Source: Streptosporangiaceae bacterium
Lineage (GTDB): Bacteria > Actinomycetota > Actinomycetes > Streptosporangiales > Streptosporangiaceae
Reading direction: 5' to 3'
Length of the DNA stretch: 17,851 bases
NCBI GenBank assembly: GCA_030041195.1
Contig: JASHOI010000428.1
Location: forward strand, 1-17,851
The translations under genes were made by a program, and so were the position numbers. Each line of letters begins with the position of its first letter. Position 1 is the first letter of the stretch. The notes beneath the pieces were generated by a model that worked only from the letters and a program-made list of their open reading frames with translations, did not search any database and was not told where the DNA came from. Below are positions 1 to 6,134 of the stretch, in pieces.

Positions 1-1
1 G

Positions 2-1105
2 GTGGCGACGCTGATCCTGCCGGCCGACGTCTCCTGGTCCGACGGCGCCGAGCCCGCGCCACCGGTCCCGGTGCGCGGGCCGTCGCCGGTCCGCGGCGAA
101 ACCATCGAATCGGCTGCCGCCGCGCTGCGGAGCGGGGAACCCTGCGTGCTGCTGATCGGCGGGCCAGGCACCAGGCGGCCTTGCCTCGAGGCGGCCAGCC
201 GGATCGCGGCGGGCACGGGGGCGCGGCTGCTCTGCGAGACGTTCCCGGCCCGGATCGAGCGCGGCGCCGGCATCCCGGCGGTCGACCGCCTCGCCTACCT
301 GGCCGAGTTCGCCGCCGGGCAGCTTGCCGGGACCCGGCACCTGATCCTGGCCGGCGCGGCGGCCCCGGTCTCGTTCTTCGCGTACCCGGGGAAGGTGTCC
401 TCGCTGGTCCCGGCCGGCTGTGAGGTGCACGTGCTGGCAGAACCGGCCGACGACGTCTGCGCCGCGCTCGGCGCCCTGGCGGACCTGGTGGCGCCCGACA
501 CCAGGCCGCTGCTGCGCGAGGCCGAGCGCCCGCTGCTGCCGTCCGGTGACGGGGACCTGACCGGGGAGAGCGTGGCGGCGGCCGTCGGCGCGCTGCTGCC
601 CGAGGGCGCGATCGTGTCCGACGAGGCCAACACGTCCGGGCTGTGGCTGCCCGGCCTCACCGCCGGCGCGCCGCCGCACGACTGGCTGACCCTGTGCGGC
701 GGGTCGATCGGCCAGGGCCTGCCGGTGGCCACCGGGGCGGCCGTGGCCTGCCCGGAACGGCCGGTGCTGGCCCTGGAGGCGGACGGCAGCGCGATGTACA
801 CGCTGTCCGCGTTGTGGACGCACGCCAGGGAGGCGCTCGACATCACCACGGTCATCTTCAACAACCGCTCGTACGCGATCCTCAACATGGAGCTGGACCG
901 GGTCGGCGCCGAGCCGGCCGGGAACGCCGCCCGCAACCTCCTCGAGCTGTCCCGGCCCGACCTCGACTTCGTGGCGCTGGCCACCGGGATGGGGGTCCCG
1001 GCGAGCCGGGCCCGCACCGCGGCGGAGTTCGGCCTGCAGCTGCAGCGGGCGCTGGCCGAGCCGGGCCCGCACCTGATCGACGCCGTGATCCCGCCGATCG
1101 GCTGA
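2..1105 (+). CDS. Acetolactate synthase large subunit-like ThDP enzyme (5'-truncated)
   Basis: C-terminal two thirds of a thiamine-diphosphate-dependent enzyme of the acetolactate synthase/benzoylformate decarboxylase superfamily. The first visible residues (ATLILPADVSW) match the end of the N-terminal pyrimidine-binding domain, so the real start lies left of the window and the GTG at base 2 is probably internal. Next come a central Rossmann-like domain (about residues 30-165) and the ThDP pyrophosphate domain (about 185-360), with the binding motif ADGS at 260-263 and the closing NN at 287-288. Family consensus is GDGS; here the first Gly is Ala, which I recall as normal in the actinobacterial 'acetolactate synthase large subunit' paralogues that lack the ilvN partner. 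True IlvB activity is doubtful; a decarboxylase or other carboligase is possible. The gene converges on the chitinase gene. Confidence 0.8.
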   Translation: MATLILPADVSWSDGAEPAPPVPVRGPSPVRGETIESAAAALRSGEPCVLLIGGPGTRRPCLEAASRIAAGTGARLLCETFPARIERGAGIPAVDRLAYLAEFAAGQLAGTRHLILAGAAAPVSFFAYPGKVSSLVPAGCEVHVLAEPADDVCAALGALADLVAPDTRPLLREAERPLLPSGDGDLTGESVAAAVGALLPEGAIVSDEANTSGLWLPGLTAGAPPHDWLTLCGGSIGQGLPVATGAAVACPERPVLALEADGSAMYTLSALWTHAREALDITTVIFNNRSYAILNMELDRVGAEPAGNAARNLLELSRPDLDFVALATGMGVPASRARTAAEFGLQLQRALAEPGPHLIDAVIPPIG

Positions 1106-1139
1106 GCCGGTCGGGGCCGCCCGTGAGCGTTGTGCGGGC

Positions 1140-1183
1140 CGCGCGCCGGGCGACCGGTGGGGGGGTGGGCCGCCCGGCGCGCG
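1140..1183. terminator. Strong hairpin between convergent genes, likely bidirectional terminator
   Basis: Perfect 13-bp inverted repeat: arm CGCGCGCCGGGCG at 1140-1152 and its reverse complement at 1171-1183, with an 18-nt G-rich loop. It lies between the stops of the ThDP enzyme (1105) and the chitinase (1196), which point at each other. There is no U-tract, as is common in high-GC actinomycetes, so it could end transcripts from both sides or simply protect 3' ends. Confidence 0.6.
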
Positions 1184-1195
1184 CGTTCGGCGCGA

Positions 1196-2506
1196 TCAGC
1201 AGGGGCCGTCGTCGTTCCAGGCTCCCGACGGGCCGCCCGGGACCTCGTCGTAGTTCCACTGATTGGCGGTCCACTGGTCGCCGCCGTAGGACACCACGTC
1301 GCCGCCGACGTACGCGGTGTCGTTCACCCAGGCAGCGGCCGCGCAGCCGGTTGTCGGCGTGGGGCTTGGCGTCGGGGTCGGTGTGGATGTGGATGTGGAT
1401 GTGGGGCTGGGCGTGGGCGTGGGCGTCGGGCTCGGCGAGGTGCTGTTCGCGAACGCGACAGTGAACGCGGTGAAATCCCACGGGTTCTGCGCCACGCCGC
1501 TGCAATCGGGCGAGGTCACGTCGTTGTTGTCGACCGGGTCGCACTCCCGGTCGCGGTTCACCGACCAGAACGTGTACCGGCTCATGCCGACGCTCTCGGC
1601 GAAGCTCAGCACGGTCTGGAAGTCGCTCTGGTAGAAGTACTCGCCGGTGTCGGTCCGGCCGTTCATCCCGGAGAACCCCTCGTGCGCGTATGCCTGCGCG
1701 CTGGACCAGCCGAACGTGCTCATGAGCTGGGCGTTGAAGTCCTGCAGCGCGGTGACCTGCGACGAGCCTCCGTCGAACCCGCCGTCAAACGGCATGATCG
1801 TGTAGTCGTTCGGGGTGAAGCCCAGGCTCTGCGCCTCGTCCAGGAGCTGCTCGCCGAAGTAGTTCGCGCCGCTGGTGGTGGACGGCATCGTGATCGAGAT
1901 GAACAGGCCGGGGTCCTCCTGCTGCAGGATCTGCGCGGCGCCGAGCTCGTTCGCGATCGCCGCCGAGTCCTCGATCTCGGGTTCCTCCAGGTCGAAGTCG
2001 AACGCGTGCAGCCCGTAGGTCGTGATCACCTGCTGGTAGGCGGCGGCCGTGGCCGCGGCGGAGCCGCAGACCTGGCCCAGCTTGGTGCCGTCGTAGCCGC
2101 CGGCCGAGACGATCACGTCGCCGCCATCCGAGCGCACCTCGCTGATCACCGCGGCCACCTGGGTGTCCGAGGACACCGGGTCGGTCCCGTCCCAGGCCGG
2201 CTCGCACGAGCTGCCGTCGGCCAGGATGAACGCCATGTCGAACGCCTTCTGCCCGGTTGCCGCCATCACCTGGCCGAGATCGGGCGCGTCCGAGTCCAGC
2301 GTGCTGTAGTACGGCGCCGACTCGTACCAGTTGGCGGTCAGCGCGGCCACCGACGGAACCTGGCCGGTCTGGGCCGAGGCCGCGACCGCAGCGGTCGCGC
2401 CGCCGGCCAGCAGGACGGCCGCCAGCGCGGCGGTGGCCAGCCGCCACCGGCGGCGTGCCCACCGCGACAGTCGAGAGTGCGGCGGGCCGAGCGGGGGTTG
2501 GTGCAC
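1196..2506 (-). CDS. Secreted GH18 chitinase with C-terminal CBM5/12-like module
   Basis: Predicted extracellular chitinase (436 aa) hydrolysing beta-1,4-N-acetylglucosamine chains. Residues 1-45 form a signal peptide: RRRWR, a hydrophobic core, then an Ala-rich cleavage region. The GH18 barrel spans about 50-350, with the SAGG substrate-binding strand at 134-137 and the catalytic D170-F-D172-L-E174, Glu174 being the expected acid/base. The usual DG preceding this motif is HA here (H167-A168). A Pro/Ser/Thr linker (about 356-387) leads to a Trp-rich domain (388-436) with the Cys/Trp spacing of a CBM5/12 chitin-binding module. The GTG start at 2506 is chosen because GGGAGG (2511-2516 on the complement) sits 4 nt upstream. 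It is divergent from the SDR gene; a 27-bp palindrome at 2580-2606 is a likely operator. The linker DNA is a low-complexity GT-rich tract (about 1365-1430). Confidence 0.9.
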   Translation of the reverse strand: MHQPPLGPPHSRLSRWARRRWRLATAALAAVLLAGGATAAVAASAQTGQVPSVAALTANWYESAPYYSTLDSDAPDLGQVMAATGQKAFDMAFILADGSSCEPAWDGTDPVSSDTQVAAVISEVRSDGGDVIVSAGGYDGTKLGQVCGSAAATAAAYQQVITTYGLHAFDFDLEEPEIEDSAAIANELGAAQILQQEDPGLFISITMPSTTSGANYFGEQLLDEAQSLGFTPNDYTIMPFDGGFDGGSSQVTALQDFNAQLMSTFGWSSAQAYAHEGFSGMNGRTDTGEYFYQSDFQTVLSFAESVGMSRYTFWSVNRDRECDPVDNNDVTSPDCSGVAQNPWDFTAFTVAFANSTSPSPTPTPTPSPTSTSTSTPTPTPSPTPTTGCAAAAWVNDTAYVGGDVVSYGGDQWTANQWNYDEVPGGPSGAWNDDGPC

Positions 2507-2519
2507 GTTTCCTCCCAGG

Positions 2520-2560
2520 GCAGAAGCAGGGGCAGGAGCAGGGGCAGGAGCAGGGGCAGA
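2520..2560. repeat. 12-bp G-rich tandem repeat in chitinase leader
   Basis: About 3.4 units of GCAGGAGCAGGG (units begin at 2520, 2532, 2544, 2556; the first and last diverge). It lies between the chitinase Shine-Dalgarno and the upstream palindrome, so it is probably transcribed as a C-rich stretch of the 5' leader. The plus strand has four G-runs (GGGG, GGGG, GGGG, GGG) separated by 7-8 nt, compatible with a weak G-quadruplex. Confidence 0.75.
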
Positions 2561-2579
2561 GGCGGGCGAGCGGGCGTTT

Positions 2580-2606
2580 ATCTAATAGGAAAGTTTCCTA
2601 TTAGAT
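2580..2606. promoter_or_regulatory. 27-bp perfect palindrome, probable chitinase operator
   Basis: Half-site ATCTAATAGGAAA, a central G, then its exact reverse complement: 13-bp arms with no mismatch. It is AT-rich against GC-rich surroundings and lies 74-100 bp upstream of the chitinase start. The core AGGAAAGTTTCCT resembles palindromes I recall upstream of secreted glycoside-hydrolase genes in actinomycetes, possibly read by a ROK-type sugar-responsive regulator; that attribution is from memory and uncertain. Confidence 0.7.
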
Positions 2607-2668
2607 GGTGACTAGGACGCTATGCCGAGGGTTCGCCCGGGTCAACGCCGATGGGGCTAGAACGCCCG

Positions 2669-2712
2669 CCCATAAGAGCCCCATAAGCCGCCGATAAGCC
2701 GCAGCTAAGGCC
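2669..2712. repeat. Four 11-bp direct repeats with TAAG core
   Basis: Four exactly spaced 11-bp units: CCCATAAGAGC, CCCATAAGCCG, CCGATAAGCCG, CAGCTAAGGCC, with TAAG at 2673, 2684, 2695 and 2706. An 11-bp period puts every TAAG on the same DNA face. OmpR/PhoP-type and SARP regulators bind direct repeats of this spacing, so a binding array for the chitinase or the SDR promoter is plausible but unproven. Confidence 0.5.
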
Positions 2713-2802
2713 GGCCCCCGCTCACACGCCGGCACCCGCTCACACGCCGCCCCCCGCTCACACGCCGGCACCCGCTCACAGATCGGCACCCGCTTCGCCC
2801 GG
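2713..2802. repeat. 18-bp tandem repeat, five units
   Basis: Five contiguous 18-bp units of GGCACCCGCTCACACGCC starting at 2713, 2731, 2749, 2767 and 2785; the last two are partly degenerate. The array begins directly after the 11-bp phased repeats and ends about 30 bp before the -35 box of the SDR gene. No coding role seen. Confidence 0.8.
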
Positions 2803-2832
2803 GGCCCGCGTATCAGTAGAGCCCTAAGGGTT

Positions 2833-2861
2833 TTGACATGCAATTATTAGATATCTAAGCT
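2833..2861 (+). promoter_or_regulatory. SDR gene promoter with overlapping palindrome
   Basis: A consensus -35 (TTGACA, 2833-2838), a 17-bp spacer and a -10-like TAAGCT (2856-2861) give a short leader before the SDR start. The perfect palindrome TTAGATATCTAA (2847-2858) fills the end of the spacer and overlaps the -10, an ideal position for a repressor. Its size and AT content suit MarR- or TetR-type dimers, but no such regulator is encoded in the window. Confidence 0.65.
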
Positions 2862-2870
2862 ATGAGCTCT

Positions 2871-2879
2871 GGAGAGGAG
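2871..2879 (+). promoter_or_regulatory. Shine-Dalgarno deciding the SDR start
   Basis: GGAGAGGAG ends 6 nt before the ATG at 2886. An earlier in-frame ATG at 2862 has no such site and sits about where transcription should begin, so 2886 is preferred. Confidence 0.75.
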
Positions 2880-2885
2880 TGCACG

Positions 2886-3644
2886 ATGAACAGTCTCGAG
2901 GGCAAGGTCGCGCTGGTGACCGGCAGTTCGCGCGGCATAGGCGCGGCGATCGCGACGCGCTTCGCGCAACATGGCGCGTGCGTGGTCGTGCACGGCCGGG
3001 ACGGCGCCGCGGTGTCGGACGTCGCGGCCCGTATCGGGCAACTCGGCGGCCGCGCTGTGCAGGTCACCGCCGATGTCACGCGGTACGCCGAGATCGAGGC
3101 GATGCGCCTGCGGATCGAGCAGGAACTCGGCCCGGTGAACGTGCTGGTCGCCAACGCGGGCGGGAACCCGGTCCGGCCGGGCCCGGCCGAGCAGGTCAGC
3201 GAGGAAGGCTGGCGGGCGACCATCGACGCCAACCTCACGGCCACGTTCCTGACCATCAAGAGCTTCCTGCCGGGGATGAAAGAGCGGGGCGCCGGGAGCA
3301 TCATCACGATCTCGTCGGCGGCTTCCCGTAGGCCCACTGCCTTCTCCCCGGTCCCTTACGCCGCGGCCAAGGCCGGCGTCGAGGTCCTCACGAAGAGCCT
3401 GGCCCTGCAGGCGGGCCCGGACAGTGTACGGGTGAACTGCATCGCGCCGGAAACGATCCTCACCGAGCGCAACCAGCAGCAGATTCCAGCGCCGGTGCAG
3501 CAGGAACTGATCGGCATGCACCCGATCCGGCGCCTCGGCACGCCCGATGACGTGGCAGCCGCCGCGTGCTACCTGGCCTCGGACGAGGCCGCCTGGATCA
3601 CCGGCGTCGTCCTCGACGTGGCCGGCGGGTCAGTGCTGGCCTGA
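2886..3644 (+). CDS. SDR family oxidoreductase (3-oxoacyl-ACP reductase-like)
   Basis: Classical short-chain dehydrogenase/reductase, 252 aa, the usual length. It has the NAD(P)-binding glycine motif TGSSRGIG near residue 13, the NAG motif (VANAGG) near 88, and a catalytic Ser/Tyr/Lys set: ISSAAS around 138, then PYAAAK near 152-157. The C-terminal region with ITGVVLDVAGG is typical of FabG-like enzymes. An Arg after TGSS and no acidic residue after the second strand suggest NADPH. The substrate cannot be inferred; FabG-like SDRs outside fatty-acid gene clusters act on many alcohols and ketones. It has its own promoter with a palindromic operator, so it is probably inducible. Tandem copies of its 3' end follow the stop codon. 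Confidence 0.85.
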   Translation: MNSLEGKVALVTGSSRGIGAAIATRFAQHGACVVVHGRDGAAVSDVAARIGQLGGRAVQVTADVTRYAEIEAMRLRIEQELGPVNVLVANAGGNPVRPGPAEQVSEEGWRATIDANLTATFLTIKSFLPGMKERGAGSIITISSAASRRPTAFSPVPYAAAKAGVEVLTKSLALQAGPDSVRVNCIAPETILTERNQQQIPAPVQQELIGMHPIRRLGTPDDVAAAACYLASDEAAWITGVVLDVAGGSVLA

Positions 3645-3654
3645 CCGCGGTCCC

Positions 3655-3745
3655 GCCCGGTTCTGGCCTGATCACGCGCCTGCCCGGTTCTGGCCTGACC
3701 ACGCGCCCGCCCGGTTCTGGCCTGACAGCGCGCGCGCCCGGTCCC
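3655..3745. repeat. 27-bp tandem repeat continuing from the SDR 3' end
   Basis: Three near-identical 27-bp units beginning GCCCGGTTCTGGCCTGA at 3655, 3682 and 3709, then a decayed fourth from 3736. The unit's TTCTGGCCTGACC segment copies the last codons and stop of the SDR gene (GTGCTGGCCTGACC), so the array seems to have grown from that 3' end. It lies between the SDR stop and the AbiEi-like gene. Confidence 0.75.
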
Positions 3746-3798
3746 GCGTCCCCGCCTGACCTCCCGGAGGCGATGGATGAACCATCCGGCACCCAAGA

Positions 3799-3823
3799 GT
3801 GAGCCCTTCGGTACATCGATGCG
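3799..3823 (+). repeat. Dispersed repeat copy A, left of the AbiEi-like gene
   Basis: Contains TCGGTACATCGATGCG (3808-3823), identical over 16 bp to 4903-4918. In inverted orientation it also matches 4865-4885 at 19 of 21 positions. It lies 61 bp before the AbiEi-like start. It could be an operator, as AbiEi antitoxins repress their own promoters through inverted repeats, or one end of a mobile segment. Confidence 0.7.
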
Positions 3824-3884
3824 CCTCTGGGCCGCCTCAGGCTCCACCACCCGTTTTGTCGGATGGGGGTGCGACGCTGCGGGC

Positions 3885-4847
3885 ATGCCTCGTGACGCAG
3901 AATTCGATCGGGCCGCGCTGGCGGCGACCCTGGGAGCACAAGAACACGTCATCTCTCGGGGGCAGGCCTTCGGCTGCGGCATGACCCGCGCTGCTTTGGC
4001 ATATCGGGCCAGGCCGAGTGGCCCATGGCAACGGCTGCTTCCCGGTATCTACCTGACCCAGACCGGCGCCCCGACCGTGCCGCAGCTGGAGATGGCCGCC
4101 TTGCTGCACGCCGGGACAGGCAGCGTGCTCACCGGACTGGCCGCGCTGCACGGCTTGGGCTTGGTCACGGCGCGACCACCACGTTTCGACGTCCTGGTGC
4201 CGGCGACGCGGCGGCCCGCAAGCTTGGGCTTCGTCTCGGTCCACCGGACCACCCGGATGCCAGAGCGGGTCATCCGCGAAGGCAGGCGGTTGTATGCGCT
4301 GCCGCCTCGGGCATACGCCGACGCCGCACGCGCCGTGGGCGACCTCACCGAGGTCCGGGCGCTGATCGCTGGAGCCGTGCAACGTGGTGACTGCCCGCTC
4401 GCCGCATTAGCCCGAGAATTGCGCGAGGGCCAGATATGCGATTCTGCGCCGTTGCGCCGGGTGCTGGAGGAAGTGGCTGAAGGCGTGCGGTCGGTCACCG
4501 AGGCGGAGTTCCGGGACTTGATCAAGCGAGCCAGGCTGCCAGAACCGATGTTCAACCCCCGGCTGTTCGCTGCCAACGGCGTCTTCATCGCCCGTCCCGA
4601 TGCGTGGTGGCCTAGGGCCGGGGTCGCGGCCGAGATCGATTCCCGGGAGTGGCACCTCAATCCGGCCGACTGGGAGCGCACGATGCAGCGGCACGCCCGC
4701 ATGAGCGGTCATGGCATCCTCGTATTGCACTTCACACCCCGGCAGATCCGCATAAACCGGGCAGAAGTGATTGCCGTCATGACCGACGCGCTAACGGCTG
4801 GCACGTCACGGCCTGTTCTGCCCCTGATCGCGCGGCCGGCAGTCTGA
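3885..4847 (+). CDS. AbiEi-like N-terminal domain plus DUF559/Vsr-like nuclease-fold protein
   Basis: 320-aa protein of a type common in actinomycetes: an N-terminal winged-helix AbiEi-antitoxin-like domain (about residues 8-60, including a WQRLLPGIYLT segment), a middle AbiEi-like region, and a C-terminal DUF559/Vsr-like region (about 225-300) with PDAWWPRAGVAAEID and then ILVLHFTPRQI. The D...ExD arrangement resembles the core of PD-(D/E)XK-type folds, but nuclease activity is unproven. No AbiEii-type nucleotidyltransferase toxin is next to it, so it is an orphan rather than a complete type IV toxin-antitoxin pair. ATG 3885 is preferred over an upstream in-frame ATG (3777), whose extra 36 residues cross the dispersed repeat and resemble no domain. 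There is no clear Shine-Dalgarno. G+C looks slightly lower than in neighbours, and inverted repeats bracket the gene, both compatible with acquisition. Confidence 0.7.
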   Translation: MPRDAEFDRAALAATLGAQEHVISRGQAFGCGMTRAALAYRARPSGPWQRLLPGIYLTQTGAPTVPQLEMAALLHAGTGSVLTGLAALHGLGLVTARPPRFDVLVPATRRPASLGFVSVHRTTRMPERVIREGRRLYALPPRAYADAARAVGDLTEVRALIAGAVQRGDCPLAALARELREGQICDSAPLRRVLEEVAEGVRSVTEAEFRDLIKRARLPEPMFNPRLFAANGVFIARPDAWWPRAGVAAEIDSREWHLNPADWERTMQRHARMSGHGILVLHFTPRQIRINRAEVIAVMTDALTAGTSRPVLPLIARPAV

Positions 4848-4863
4848 TGCCAGCGACCCGACT

Positions 4864-4919
4864 CCGCATCGATGTACCAAAAGGCCTCATAGAACAAGCC
4901 GATCGGTACATCGATGCGG
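4864..4919. repeat. Inverted repeat: dispersed repeat copies B and C
   Basis: Perfect 15-bp arms CCGCATCGATGTACC (4864-4878) and the reverse complement (4905-4919), with a 26-nt loop. Arm C repeats copy A (3808-3823) in the same orientation. Arm B, extended to 4885, matches copy A in inverted orientation. It begins 16 bp after the AbiEi-like stop. No U-tract follows, so a simple rho-independent terminator is not the best reading, though a hairpin in the mRNA is likely. Confidence 0.75.
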
Positions 4920-4938
4920 CGGCGGGTGCCCGGTTGGC

Positions 4939-5183
4939 CCGGTTTGTGGCGATTGGGGCCGGCTGGGCGGCTGGGCGAGCCCGGTTGCGGCGATCGGGGC
5001 CGGCTGGACCGCCGGAAGGACCGGTTGCGGCGATTGGGGACGGCTGGACAGCCGGAAGAGCCGGTTGCGGTGATTGGGGACGGCTGGACAGCCGGGAGGG
5101 CCGGTTTGCGGTGATTGGGGGCCGACTGGGCGGCTCGGTGGGTGGGTTTGCGGTCATTGGGGCGGGCTGGACGGGTGGAGTGG
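4939..5183. repeat. 40-bp minisatellite, six units
   Basis: Six head-to-tail units of 40-42 bp starting at about 4939, 4981, 5021, 5061, 5101 and 5142, each of the form CCGGTTGCGGYGATTGGGG followed by a CGGCTGGAC segment. The three central units (4981-5100) are exactly 40 bp with few differences; the outer units have drifted. Every unit carries a GGGG run. No coding function seen. Confidence 0.85.
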
Positions 5184-5214
5184 GCCGGTTCCGGGGTCCA
5201 GCGATCGGCGTGAC

Positions 5215-5254
5215 GTAACAGCCGGTAACTCCGATTAACCTGCATTACCTGGGC
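5215..5254. repeat. Four 10-bp phased repeats with TAAC core
   Basis: Units GTAACAGCCG, GTAACTCCGA, TTAACCTGCA, TTACCTGGGC: TAAC begins at 5216, 5226 and 5236, and TACC at 5246, with exact 10-bp spacing. It is an AT-richer island in a GC-rich spacer about 145 bp upstream of the hemolysin III gene. The helical phasing suggests a protein-binding array or promoter element; function unknown. Confidence 0.5.
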
Positions 5255-5311
5255 AAACGGCTTGATCCGTGGCCACCGTGAGCGACACTAGGTTTGCGGC
5301 CTGCGACGAGG

Positions 5312-5386
5312 CCTGGATCATGGGTCCGGCAGAGGGCCTGGATCACGGGTCCCGGCGAGAGCCCGGATCATGGGTCCCGGCAGAAG
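5312..5386. repeat. 25-bp tandem repeat, three units
   Basis: Three 25-bp units of the form CCTGGATCATGGGTCCCGG plus CAGAG-like bases at 5312, 5337 and 5362. The array ends 1 bp before the Shine-Dalgarno of the hemolysin III gene, so it is probably within that gene's 5' leader. Confidence 0.8.
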
Positions 5387-5387
5387 C

Positions 5388-5392
5388 GGAGG
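5388..5392 (+). promoter_or_regulatory. Shine-Dalgarno deciding the hemolysin III start
   Basis: GGAGG followed by 6 nt and GTG at 5399. An ATG 105 bp upstream in frame (5294) would translate the 25-bp repeats and lacks a comparable site. Confidence 0.7.
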
Positions 5393-5398
5393 TTGATC

Positions 5399-6091
5399 GT
5401 GACCGACTCCACGGCGGGGGCGCCGGCCGTTGGCGCGCTCTACGACGCCCGCCGTGGTGTCTATTACACGAAGCCGCTGCTGCGAGGCTGGCTGCACCTG
5501 CTGTGGTTCGAGCTATCGCTGGTGCTGGGCACGCTGCTGCTGGTGCACACGCACGGAGGGGCGCGAATCACGGCGGTCTCGATCTACGCGGCCAGCGTGA
5601 GCGCGCTGTTCGGCATCAGCGCGCTCTATCACCGCGGGAACTGGACGGATGCCTGGCGCAGGCGGCTGCAGCGGCTCGACCAGGCGATGATCTTCTTCCT
5701 GATCGCTGGCACCGCAACCCCGGCGTTCCTGCTGGCCATGCGCGGCGCCGTCGGCCTGGCCTGCCTCATCGTGATCTGGACGCTCACGCTGACCGCGGCC
5801 GGGATCCGGATGAGATGGATGAGCAGCCCGGAGCGGCTGGTCGGTGCCACGTTCCTGGCGCTTGGCTGGATGGCCGGCCTCGCGGTCCCCGAGGTGTGGA
5901 TCCACGCCGGCGCTCTGCCCGGCGCGCTGATGCTGGCCGGCGGCCTGCTGTACACGGCCGGGGCGCTTTCCTACCACCGACGCTGGCCGGACCCGGTGCC
6001 GTCGGTCTTCGGCTACCACGAGGTGTTCCACGTCTTCGTGTGTGCGGCGGCGACCTGCCAGTACGTCGCGATAGCGCTGCTGATCAGCTGA
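5399..6091 (+). CDS. Hemolysin III / PAQR family integral membrane protein
   Basis: 230-aa protein with about seven hydrophobic segments, the normal size of bacterial HlyIII proteins. Family signatures are in place: ISALYHR near residue 73 (Ser and His), LDQAMIFFLIAGTATP near 95 (conserved Asp, then the AGT-TP helix), and the C-terminal GYHEVFHVF with the two metal-binding histidines (HxxxH). The PAQR fold coordinates zinc through Asp and His residues; proposed roles are membrane hydrolase (ceramidase-like) or receptor, and the haemolysin name comes from one Bacillus protein. It sits in the cytoplasmic membrane. The GTG start is chosen on the GGAGG at 5388-5392. It is transcribed alone and converges on the glucose-6-phosphate isomerase gene with a 43-bp gap. 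No operon partner suggests a specific role. Confidence 0.85.
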   Translation: MTDSTAGAPAVGALYDARRGVYYTKPLLRGWLHLLWFELSLVLGTLLLVHTHGGARITAVSIYAASVSALFGISALYHRGNWTDAWRRRLQRLDQAMIFFLIAGTATPAFLLAMRGAVGLACLIVIWTLTLTAAGIRMRWMSSPERLVGATFLALGWMAGLAVPEVWIHAGALPGALMLAGGLLYTAGALSYHRRWPDPVPSVFGYHEVFHVFVCAAATCQYVAIALLIS

Positions 6092-6134
6092 GCCAGGGCC
6101 GGCCGGCGCGGCGCGGCGTGGCGGAGCCCGCGCT

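Larger units (their letters stand above)
4848..5398. other. Long repeat-filled spacer without convincing gene
   Basis: 551 bp between the AbiEi-like stop and the hemolysin III start. It holds a 15-bp-arm inverted repeat (4864-4919), a 40-bp minisatellite (4939-5183), a 10-bp phased TAAC array (5215-5254) and a 25-bp tandem repeat (5312-5386). Open frames on both strands are low-complexity translations of the repeats (Gly/Arg/Ala/Pro-rich) and have no domain signal. Confidence 0.8.

Noticed and set aside
1130..2611. 493-codon open frame opposite the chitinase
   Set aside because: Arg/Gly/Val-rich shadow of a real gene with intact GH18 motifs; no domain signal.
2601..2843. 80-codon minus-strand frame in the chitinase-SDR spacer
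   Set aside because: Most of it translates the 18-bp repeat (CERVPACERG pattern) and the phased array; no ribosome site.
3777..3884. N-terminal 36-residue extension of the AbiEi-like protein
   Set aside because: The extension translates the dispersed repeat; the domain begins after ATG 3885.
4939..5183. CRISPR array
   Set aside because: Units are contiguous 40-bp tandem copies without unique spacers, and no cas genes are present.
4709..5245. 178-codon minus-strand and overlapping plus-strand frames in the repeat spacer
   Set aside because: They translate the 40-bp minisatellite (Pro/Arg/Asn-rich); no plausible start context.
6092..6134. Terminator between hemolysin III and pgi
   Set aside because: GC-rich with short GGGC/GCCC and GCGCGG/CCGCGC matches only; no convincing stem.
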